From: Pseudomonadota bacterium
GTDB taxonomy: Bacteria > Desulfobacterota > Desulfobulbia > Desulfobulbales > Desulfocapsaceae
NCBI GenBank assembly: GCA_023412495.1
Contig: JAEYNP010000050.1
Coordinates: forward strand, 1-21,076
Direction: 5' to 3'
Length of the DNA stretch: 21,076 nucleotides
Shown: in pieces, positions 15,549-21,076 of the stretch
How the letters are laid out: each line of letters starts with the position of its first letter
Position numbering within the stretch: the first letter of the stretch is position 1
Notes under the pieces: generated by a model
Told to the model about the DNA's origin: nothing
What the model saw: the letters and a program-made list of their open reading frames with translations, nothing else
Database searches by the model: none
Program-made: the position numbers and the translations under genes

Positions 15549-15589
15549 AAAAGAGCCATGGAATCGAATGATTCCATGGCTCTTTTTTT
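15549..15589 (+). terminator. Strong intrinsic terminator after rpsT
   Basis: A perfect 15-bp stem (15551-15565 with 15570-15584) with a GAAT tetraloop is followed by a T run to 15589. A smaller hairpin, CCGGCCT/AGGCCGG (15519-15540), lies just upstream. The A-rich 5' flank could let it act on the opposite strand too. Confidence 0.93.
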
Positions 15590-15664
15590 ATTCTCCCGGG
15601 AGGCTGTCGGATTATAGCGATTTTTTTTTCGCATCAAGGCACTTTTGAAAATTATGCGCAGCCA

Positions 15665-15670
15665 TATACT
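15665..15670 (+). promoter_or_regulatory. Candidate -10 of the trp operon
   Basis: TATACT matches five of six -10 bases. It would start the transcript near 15677, about 30 nt before the leader ORF. The -35 region is weak (TTTTGA or CTTTTG about 16-17 nt upstream), so this is a tentative call. Confidence 0.35.
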
Positions 15671-15709
15671 TAAAATTGCGAACATTATTTTTTGGAAATA
15701 ACGAAGGAG

Positions 15710-15793
15710 ATGGAAAAGGGCATAATCCGACATAATTCTAGGCTCGAACTGGACAAAACGGCCGGTAAGCTGGTATGGTGGGCATCTATGTAA
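15710..15793 (+). CDS. trpL: Candidate trp leader peptide with tandem Trp codons
   Basis: A 27-codon ORF reads MEKGIIRHNSRLELDKTAGK then LVWWASM and stops at TAA 15791-15793. The two adjacent TGG codons (15776-15781) lie four codons before the stop and 98 nt upstream of trpE, the classic layout of a ribosome-mediated attenuator. GAAGGAG directly abuts the ATG with no spacing, which is unusual; a TTG at 15692 is in frame but lacks a Shine-Dalgarno. GC and surroundings are more AT-rich than the trp genes. If real, ribosome stalling at Trp codons under tryptophan shortage would change downstream RNA folding. Confidence 0.6.
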   Translation: MEKGIIRHNSRLELDKTAGKLVWWASM

Positions 15794-15808
15794 GGTAACG
15801 ATATAAAA

Positions 15809-15850
15809 CCGAGGAATTTTTTGCCCTGCATTCCTCCGGACAAGCTTTTT
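15809..15850 (+). terminator. Candidate trp attenuator hairpin
   Basis: CCGAGGAAT (15809-15817) can pair with ATTCCTCCGG (15830-15839), nine pairs with one bulged base. CTTTTT follows six bases after the stem, so as a terminator it is weak. Competing pairings exist: GGGCA over the second Trp codon (15780-15784) with TGCCC in the loop (15822-15826), and ATGTAAGG (15788-15795) with CCCTGCAT (15824-15831). These mutually exclusive folds fit attenuation but are not proof. Confidence 0.45.
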
Positions 15851-15878
15851 GAACCGGCTCAGAGCGACGACACGACCA

Positions 15879-17378
15879 ATGGTACAACCTATCTTTTCCC
15901 CCGATCGAGAAACCTTCCTGCGTGACATGGCCACTGCCCGGTTGATCCCGGTCAGCAGCCGGATCATCGCCGACCTGGATACTCCGCTCACCCTCTTTGC
16001 CAAAGTGGCGGACGGCAAGAGCCACGCCTTCCTCTTCGAGAGTATGGAGGGAGGGGAGAAATGGGGCCGTTTTTCCTTCATCGGCTACGATCCCCTCGTG
16101 ACCTTTTCCTCAAAAAACGATAACGTCGCCATTGACGAGGCGGCAGACGGGGGCACCCGATCGAAGACTTTTGCCGCCAACCCGCTGCAAGCCCTGAAAT
16201 CGCTTGTGGGCGAACTCGGTGCCGCGGAATACGAGGACCTGCCGCGATTCTGCGGCGGGGCGGTGGGTTATCTCGGCTACGATATGGTGCGGTTCATGGA
16301 GGATCTCCCCGACGGCCGGCCGGCGACCGAATTGCCCGATTCTTCCTTCATGGTGCCCAAGATCGTGCTGGTTCACGACAGCTTCAAGCAGACCGTGACC
16401 GTCGTATGCTGGGTGCGGATCGGCGAAGGAGATGGCGACTGGCTCTACGATGAGGCGTGCCGGCTTTTGAGAGAGGTGGTCGAGCGGATCAAGCAGCCGG
16501 TGACGTCCACCCTGTTCGATGAAAGCAGCGCGGGCTGCGCCGGCCATGTCTTTTCCTCGAATATGGCCAAGCCGCAGTTTACGGCCATGGTGGAGAAAGC
16601 CAAGGAGTACATCCGAGCGGGCGATATTATCCAAGTAGTCCTTTCTCAATGCTTCCACACCAGGACGAACCTGTCGCCGCTGGTCCTCTACCGGGCCCTG
16701 CGTCACATCAATCCCAGCCCCTATCTCTTCTACCTGCGGCTGGGCGATATCATCCAGATCGGCTCGTCCCCCGAGATCCTGGTGCGCAAGGACGGCCGCA
16801 ACATCGAATTGAGGCCCATCGCCGGGACGAGGCGGCGGGGAGCCACCCCCGAGGAGGACCTGGCCCTGGAAAAGGAGCTGCTGGCCGACCCGAAGGAGCG
16901 GGCCGAGCACCTGATGCTCGTCGATCTCGGCCGCAACGATGTCGGCCGCGTGGCCAAGGGCGGGCACGTCAAGGTCCAGGATCTTCTGGTGATCGAGCGC
17001 TACAGCCACGTCATGCATATCGTCTCGGGGGTGCACGGGGAGATAGCCGACGGAAAGGACCAGTTCGACGTCATGGCCGCCTGTTTCCCGGCCGGGACGG
17101 TGAGCGGGGCGCCGAAGATCCGGGCCATGCAGATCATCGACGAACTGGAGCCGGACAGGCGCGGCCCCTATGCCGGCTCGGTCGGCTATTTCGGCTTTTC
17201 CGGCAATATGGATTTCTGTATAACCATCAGGACCTTTGTCATGAGCGGGGATAACCTGTGGGTACAGGCGGGGGCCGGGATCGTGGCCGATTCCGACCCG
17301 GAGCGGGAGTTCGAAGAGACCGTGAACAAATCGCTGGCGCTCAGGCGGGCGGTTGAACTGGCAGAGAAGGGATTCTGA
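15879..17378 (+). CDS. trpE: Anthranilate synthase component I
   Basis: TrpE makes anthranilate from chorismate, using ammonia supplied by TrpG. The 499-aa protein carries the N-terminal region with RLIPVSSRIIADLDTPLTLF and FESMEGGEKWGRFSFIG; this ESxE-type segment lies where tryptophan feedback binds. The chorismate-binding core has IQVVLSQCF, ELRPIAGTRRRG, LVDLGRNDVGRV, SHVMHIVSGVHG and AGTVSGAPKIRAM. The length is normal. I chose ATG 15879, where family similarity starts; the TTG at 15849 would extend it by ten residues into the leader hairpin. No strong Shine-Dalgarno is visible. It is the first structural gene of trpEGDCF. Confidence 0.97.
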   Translation: MVQPIFSPDRETFLRDMATARLIPVSSRIIADLDTPLTLFAKVADGKSHAFLFESMEGGEKWGRFSFIGYDPLVTFSSKNDNVAIDEAADGGTRSKTFAANPLQALKSLVGELGAAEYEDLPRFCGGAVGYLGYDMVRFMEDLPDGRPATELPDSSFMVPKIVLVHDSFKQTVTVVCWVRIGEGDGDWLYDEACRLLREVVERIKQPVTSTLFDESSAGCAGHVFSSNMAKPQFTAMVEKAKEYIRAGDIIQVVLSQCFHTRTNLSPLVLYRALRHINPSPYLFYLRLGDIIQIGSSPEILVRKDGRNIELRPIAGTRRRGATPEEDLALEKELLADPKERAEHLMLVDLGRNDVGRVAKGGHVKVQDLLVIERYSHVMHIVSGVHGEIADGKDQFDVMAACFPAGTVSGAPKIRAMQIIDELEPDRRGPYAGSVGYFGFSGNMDFCITIRTFVMSGDNLWVQAGAGIVADSDPEREFEETVNKSLALRRAVELAEKGF

Positions 17379-17411
17379 ACCCTGACAGACTTTCAGGAAT
17401 AAGGCACTACA

Positions 17412-18017
17412 ATGATCGTCATCATCGATAATTACGATTCTTTTACCTACAATATCGTGCAGACCATCGCGGCCAATGGCCATGCCGACGGACGGACCGA
17501 GGATATCCGGGTCTTCCGCAACGACAAGATCAGTGTCGCCGAGATCGAGGCCATGCGGCCGGACCGCCTGCTCATCTCGCCGGGTCCCTGCACCCCCCGC
17601 GAGGCAGGCATCTCGATAGCGGCTATCAAACATTTCGGCGGCAGGATACCCATCCTCGGCGTCTGCCTCGGCCATCAGGCCATCGGCGACGGCTTCGGAG
17701 GTACGGTGATCCGGGCCCGCCGCATCATGCACGGCAAGACCAGCCCGATGCACCACGACGGAAAGGGCGTCTTCACCGGACTGCCCAATCCCTTCGACGG
17801 CATGCGATATCACTCTCTGGTGGTCCAGGACAGCGATCTCCCCGAATGCCTGGAAGTCACCTGCCGCACCGACGAGGGAGAGCTGATGGGCCTCAGACAT
17901 CGGGAACTGGCCATCGAGGGCGTTCAGTTTCACCCGGAGTCGATCATGACCCCCGCGGGCATTCAGCTGCTGAAGAACTTTATGGGAGAAAATTACCTGG
18001 AGATGCTGCGCTCCTGA
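17412..18017 (+). CDS. trpG: Anthranilate synthase glutamine amidotransferase component
   Basis: This class I glutamine amidotransferase feeds ammonia to TrpE. The 201-aa protein has DNYDSFTYN at the N-terminus, LISPGPCTP, the nucleophile Cys85 in LGVCLGHQAIG, and the His174/Glu176 pair in VQFHPES. It is of normal length and not fused to TrpD or TrpE. The HGKTS segment that contacts TrpE is also present. AAGG about 8 bases upstream gives the ribosome site. It follows trpE by 33 nt. A dual role in p-aminobenzoate synthesis (PabA) is possible, but the operon supports TrpG. Confidence 0.96.
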   Translation: MIVIIDNYDSFTYNIVQTIAANGHADGRTEDIRVFRNDKISVAEIEAMRPDRLLISPGPCTPREAGISIAAIKHFGGRIPILGVCLGHQAIGDGFGGTVIRARRIMHGKTSPMHHDGKGVFTGLPNPFDGMRYHSLVVQDSDLPECLEVTCRTDEGELMGLRHRELAIEGVQFHPESIMTPAGIQLLKNFMGENYLEMLRS

Positions 18018-18044
18018 GCTCAATTCCAAAAGGGTAGGAAGAAG

Positions 18045-19094
18045 ATGAATATCAAGCAAGCGATAGGTAAAGTGGTCGCCGGCGGGAATCTGGCCGAAGC
18101 CGAGATGGTTTCCGTCATGGACGAGATCATGACCGGAGCGGCGACCGATGCCCAGATCGGCTCTTTCATCACGGCGCTGAGGATGAAAGGCGAAACGGTC
18201 GACGAAATCGTCGGCGCGGTGCGGGTGATGCGGGAAAAAGCCACCTTCGTCGATACCGGCGTGGATACCTCCGGGGGGGAGGTGCTGATGGATATCGTCG
18301 GCACCGGGGGCGACGGCTCGGGCACCTTCAATGTATCGACCACTTCGGCCTTCGTGGTGGCCGCGGCCGGCGTGCCGGTGGCCAAACATGGCAACCGTGC
18401 AGTCTCCTCCCACTGCGGCAGCGCCGATGTCCTGGAGGCGCTGGGTGTCGACCTGAGCCTGCCGCCCTCGGCGGTAGCCCGGGCGGTCAGGACCGTCGGC
18501 ATCGGTTTTCTCTTTGCTCCCATGCTGCACGGGGCGATGAAGTACGCCATCGGCCCGCGCCGGGAAATCGGCATTCGCTCCGTCTTCAATATCCTCGGGC
18601 CCATGACCAATCCGGCCCGGGCCAACGTCCAGCTGACCGGGGTGTTCGCCAGGGAATTGACTAAGACCATCGCCGAGGTGCTGGTGCGGCTCGGCATGAA
18701 GCGGACCCTCGTGGTCTGGGGCGAGGGCAATCTCGACGAGATGACCGTCACCGGCACCAGCCATGTCGCCGACGGCCACGACGGCCGCGTCACATGCTAC
18801 ACCATCGAGCCGGAGGACGTCGGCCTCGCGCGGGCGACCATGGCGGATATCCGCGGCGGCGCCACCGCCCAGGAGGCGGCGGAACAGGTTCGGGCTGTGC
18901 TGAAAGGCGAACCGGGGCCCAAGCTGGACATGGTGCTGCTCAATGCGGGGGCGGCCCTGCATGCCGCCGGCAGAAGCGAGAGCATCAAGGGGGGCGTAGC
19001 CCGGGCGAGACAGATCATCAATTCGGGTGCGGCGCTGAAGATACTAGAACAGCTCGTTCGGTTCTCCCGCGAGGCGGCCGCTGCCGAGCAATAA
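18045..19094 (+). CDS. trpD: Anthranilate phosphoribosyltransferase
   Basis: TrpD joins anthranilate to PRPP. The 349-aa protein shows the PRPP/Mg site GTGGDGSGTFNVST (about 86-99), KHGNRAVSSHCGSADVLEALG, the anthranilate-binding GPRREIGIRSVFNILGPMTNP, and GEGNLDEMTVTG for the second metal. The length is normal. AGGAAG precedes the ATG. It lies 27 nt after trpG and 15 nt before trpC, in the standard operon order. Confidence 0.97.
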   Translation: MNIKQAIGKVVAGGNLAEAEMVSVMDEIMTGAATDAQIGSFITALRMKGETVDEIVGAVRVMREKATFVDTGVDTSGGEVLMDIVGTGGDGSGTFNVSTTSAFVVAAAGVPVAKHGNRAVSSHCGSADVLEALGVDLSLPPSAVARAVRTVGIGFLFAPMLHGAMKYAIGPRREIGIRSVFNILGPMTNPARANVQLTGVFARELTKTIAEVLVRLGMKRTLVVWGEGNLDEMTVTGTSHVADGHDGRVTCYTIEPEDVGLARATMADIRGGATAQEAAEQVRAVLKGEPGPKLDMVLLNAGAALHAAGRSESIKGGVARARQIINSGAALKILEQLVRFSREAAAAEQ

Positions 19095-19109
19095 GTTGGG
19101 GCGCAGAAG

Positions 19110-19889
19110 ATGATTCTCGATACAATTGTTGCCCGGAAAAAAGAAGAAGTAGCGGAGCTGAAGAAGAAGGGCATCCACCTGCCGGAAGAGTTCCGAGATT
19201 GCGAGATCGCCCCGCCAAGGGGCTTTCGTCAGGCCCTGATCTCCTATCCTGGCGTCTCGGTGATAGCCGAGGTGAAGAAGGCCTCGCCTTCCAAGGGCGT
19301 GATCTGCGCTGATTTTCATCCCGTAACCATTGCCGAAAATTACCAGCGCAACGGCGCCCAGGCCGTCTCGGTGCTGACCGATGTCGATTTCTTCCAGGGC
19401 CATCTCCTCTACCTGATGCAGGTGCGGGCGGCGGTGACGCTGCCGGTGCTGCGCAAGGATTTCACCATAGACGAGCTGCAGATCGAAGAGGCCCGCCTGC
19501 ACGGATCAGATGCCATCCTCCTGATCGCGGCAATCCTCGATGGCCGCCAGTTGCACGATTACCGGATGTATGCCCGGGAACTCGGCATGGACGTCCTGGT
19601 CGAGGTGCACGACGAGCGGGAGACCGAGATGGCCGTCCTGGCGGGGAGCGATCTGATCGGCATCAACAACCGCAACCTCAAGGACTTTTCCATGGATCTG
19701 GGGACGACGTTTCGCCTGAAGAAACTCATCCCGGAGCACATTCCTGTGGTGAGTGAGTCCGGACTCAAGACGGTGGACGATTTCCGGTGCCTGCGCGACG
19801 CAGGAGTCGCCGCGGCGCTGGTCGGCGAGACCCTGATGCGGGCCGGGTCGGACAGCGATCTCCTGAGATTCCTGCGGGAACAGGGCTGA
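19110..19889 (+). CDS. trpC: Indole-3-glycerol phosphate synthase
   Basis: TrpC closes the indole ring from CdRP. The 259-aa TIM-barrel protein has VIAEVKKASPSKGVI (catalytic lysine region), LPVLRKDFTIDELQI, GINNRNLKDF and VSESGLKTVDD, all in canonical order. It is monofunctional, unlike the TrpC-TrpF fusion of enterobacteria. Its TGA stop overlaps the trpF ATG by one base (TGATG), so the two are translationally coupled. Confidence 0.97.
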   Translation: MILDTIVARKKEEVAELKKKGIHLPEEFRDCEIAPPRGFRQALISYPGVSVIAEVKKASPSKGVICADFHPVTIAENYQRNGAQAVSVLTDVDFFQGHLLYLMQVRAAVTLPVLRKDFTIDELQIEEARLHGSDAILLIAAILDGRQLHDYRMYARELGMDVLVEVHDERETEMAVLAGSDLIGINNRNLKDFSMDLGTTFRLKKLIPEHIPVVSESGLKTVDDFRCLRDAGVAAALVGETLMRAGSDSDLLRFLREQG

Positions 19890-20548
19890 TGACGGGTGTG
19901 CAGGGGCCGCAAAGAATTCGGGTGAAGATGTGCGGCACGACTCGAAGGGAAGACGCCCGGGCGGCGGTGCGTTGTGGGGTGGACGCCCTGGGTTTTATCT
20001 TCTATCCAAAAAGTCCCCGTTATATCGCCCCCGAAATCGCTGCGCCGATCATCGAGGGCCTGCCACCATTTGTCGACCGGGTAGGAGTCTTTGTCAATGC
20101 GACGCAGGAGGAGGTAATCCGGACGGCCGGATGCGGCCTCAGTTTTCTCCAGTTGCACGGCGGGGAGACGCCGGATTACTGCCGGGCCCTCCGCGGGATG
20201 TTGCCGGCCTGCGGGATCATCAAGGCCTTCCGGGTGGGCGAGGCTAGCCGGCCCGAGGATTTCTCGCCCTATGACGACTGCGTCGAGGCCTTCCTGCTCG
20301 ATACCCATGTCAAGGGACTCCCCGGCGGAACGGGCCAGGTTTTCGACTGGTCGCTGATCGAGGGCCTGAAACTCAATCGCCCGGTCATCCTCGCTGGCGG
20401 GCTGACCCCGGACAATATGGCAGGGGCCATCGCCGCGGTCCGGCCCTACGCGGTGGATGTCAATTCTGGGGTGGAGACCCGGCCCGGCATCAAGGACCAC
20501 GATAGCTTGGCGAGGTTGATGCGGACTATCGCGCACATTTGGCGGTAA
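19889..20548 (+). CDS. trpF: Phosphoribosylanthranilate isomerase
   Basis: TrpF converts PRA to CdRP, the substrate of TrpC. The 219-aa protein has the catalytic cysteine Cys15 in RVKMCGTTRREDA, ALGFIFYPKSPRY, FLQLHGGE, the acidic residue in FLLDTHVKGLPGGTG and LAGGLTPDNM near the phosphate site. The ATG overlaps the trpC stop by one base. It is the last trp gene here; trpB and trpA, which normally follow, are replaced by AT-rich repeat sequence, and no terminator is evident after the stop. Confidence 0.96.
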   Translation: MTGVQGPQRIRVKMCGTTRREDARAAVRCGVDALGFIFYPKSPRYIAPEIAAPIIEGLPPFVDRVGVFVNATQEEVIRTAGCGLSFLQLHGGETPDYCRALRGMLPACGIIKAFRVGEASRPEDFSPYDDCVEAFLLDTHVKGLPGGTGQVFDWSLIEGLKLNRPVILAGGLTPDNMAGAIAAVRPYAVDVNSGVETRPGIKDHDSLARLMRTIAHIWR

Positions 20549-20588
20549 GGCGGTAAGCGGTCGGCTATCGGCGGTTAGTCGTCGGCAT
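20541..20588. repeat. Short degenerate repeat at the end of trpF
   Basis: Two exact copies of GGCGGTAA (20541-20548, 20549-20556) are followed by related GC-rich 7-8 nt units such as GCGGTCGG, CTATCGG and CGGTTAG. It starts on the trpF stop codon and ends at the shift to AT-rich DNA, so it may mark a junction. Confidence 0.6.
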
Positions 20589-20636
20589 ATGCCAGAAGAA
20601 CCAAATTTTACCTATTTTTCCAAATGTGAGAAGAAT

Positions 20637-20947
20637 ATGAATCAAAAAGACCAGAACTGGTATCGACAATTCAATTCAAAGGACAGCTCAAACTTAAAGG
20701 GGTTAATGATAGCGACACTCTCTATGCAGCAAATAAAAACTTCCTTGCCGGAGCAAATCTCTCATTATTCATGGCCATTTGTACACTCTTTTTTTCTGTA
20801 ATTCTCTTGCTTAATCCATTTATCGGTGTCCCAGGCATCGTTTTTAGTATTTGGTATCTGCTTTACTCCCTTAAAATAAAAAAACGAATAGCATGGGGAA
20901 CCTCTATGTTTGCTAAGGAAGAGCTGAAAATTGAAAATTTTCAATAG
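20637..20947 (+). CDS. Small two-helix membrane protein, apparently split by a -1 frameshift
   Basis: The 5' part (ATG 20637, frame 0) encodes a polar start, MNQKDQNWYRQFNSKDSSNLKG, preceded by GAGAAG. In that frame it soon stops in low-complexity sequence. In the -1 frame an open reading from about 20630 to TAG 20945-20947 encodes a credible membrane protein: SLFMAICTLFFSVILLL and GIVFSIWYLLYSL as two helices, then a basic KIKKR and a short charged tail. That frame has no ATG, so the two parts probably join near 20696-20702, where A AAG GGG allows a -1 slip. It could be programmed frameshifting, a lost G in the run or a decayed gene. The DNA is AT-rich unlike its neighbours. Function unknown. 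Confidence 0.5.
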
Positions 20948-20959
20948 TGCAGTAAGTAT

Positions 20960-21041
20960 CCACCGGCAAAGCCGGTGGCTTTAGATTGTGAACCGCTCAA
21001 AGCGGTATGTTAAAAAGATTTACTGACCACCTTCGGTGGTC
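20960..21041. repeat. Three tandem palindromic hairpins in AT-rich tail
   Basis: Three perfect stems with 3-nt loops occur in a row: CCACCGGC/GCCGGTGG (20960-20967 with 20971-20978, loop AAA), ACCGCT/AGCGGT (20992-20997 with 21001-21006, loop CAA), and GACCACC/GGTGGTC (21025-21031 with 21035-21041, loop TTC). The stems are GC-rich within AT-rich DNA. They resemble REP-type palindromes or subterminal hairpins of IS200/IS605-type ends, but no transposase is in view. Confidence 0.7.
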
Positions 21042-21076
21042 GCCTATTTAAAGAGCGATAGTTGTTCAATGCGATG

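Noticed and set aside
16110..18962. 950-aa minus-strand open frame opposite trpE, trpG and trpD
   Set aside because: It is antisense to three well-identified trp genes, rich in His, Gly, Asp and Arg as expected of a GC-rich shadow, and has no recognisable domain.
20589..20801. 70-aa frame-0 ORF taken as a whole
   Set aside because: There is no ribosome site at 20589, and the part after about 20702 is low-complexity while the -1 frame encodes clear membrane helices.
1..21076. CRISPR array, tRNA, rRNA, toxin-antitoxin or defence genes
   Set aside because: I looked for regularly spaced repeats, cloverleaf-like sequences and known defence motifs and saw none.

Overview
The window looks like a metagenome-derived contig from an anaerobic bacterium of the Desulfobacterota, probably near the Desulfobulbales. 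This placement is inferred from gene content and protein style: tungsten-type aldehyde oxidoreductase, a MoeA fused to a substrate-binding domain, a cNMP-binding/DUF4388 protein and a GC-rich core. No rRNA or other phylogenetic marker beyond ribosomal protein S20 is present. The first 30 bases match the Illumina Nextera read-2 transposase adapter at 27 of 30 positions, so the contig begins with uncleaned adapter.

Layout. (1) 1-5079, minus strand: a molybdenum/tungsten cofactor cluster, transcribed as a 201-aa protein of unknown function, moeA, a moeA-periplasmic-binding-domain fusion, then an aldehyde:ferredoxin oxidoreductase cut off by the contig edge. The first three overlap by 4-8 nt. (2) 5218-7414, plus: gpmI (glycolysis) and a DarP/YjgA-like ribosome-maturation protein. 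(3) 7415-8165: repeat-rich DNA with a tandem duplication, a 129-nt imperfect inverted repeat, a small coiled-coil protein and several hairpins, then folE2 on the minus strand. (4) 9202-11345, plus: hslR, a stand-alone IMP cyclohydrolase (N-terminal half of PurH only), purN and pyrR, tightly packed. (5) 11540-13753, plus: a U32-family (RlhA-like) protein starting at TTG inside a 13-bp perfect inverted repeat. It converges with a minus-strand cNMP-binding/DUF4388 protein. (6) 14880-15589: a near-consensus promoter, rpsT with a GTG start and a strong terminator. (7) 15590-20548: a tryptophan operon trpE-G-D-C-F preceded by a previously unmarked 27-codon leader ORF with tandem Trp codons and a downstream hairpin, a candidate trp attenuator. 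trpB and trpA are not in the window. (8) 20549-21076: an AT-rich tail with short degenerate repeats, a small two-helix membrane protein that appears to need a -1 frameshift, and three tandem hairpins.

Most of the window is ordinary housekeeping metabolism. The most interesting signals are the trp leader, the frameshift at an A AAG GGG heptamer, the inverted repeats at 7623-7751 and 11477-11562, the split PurH and the unknown gene heading the Mo/W cluster. I saw no CRISPR array, tRNA, rRNA, transposase or defence system.
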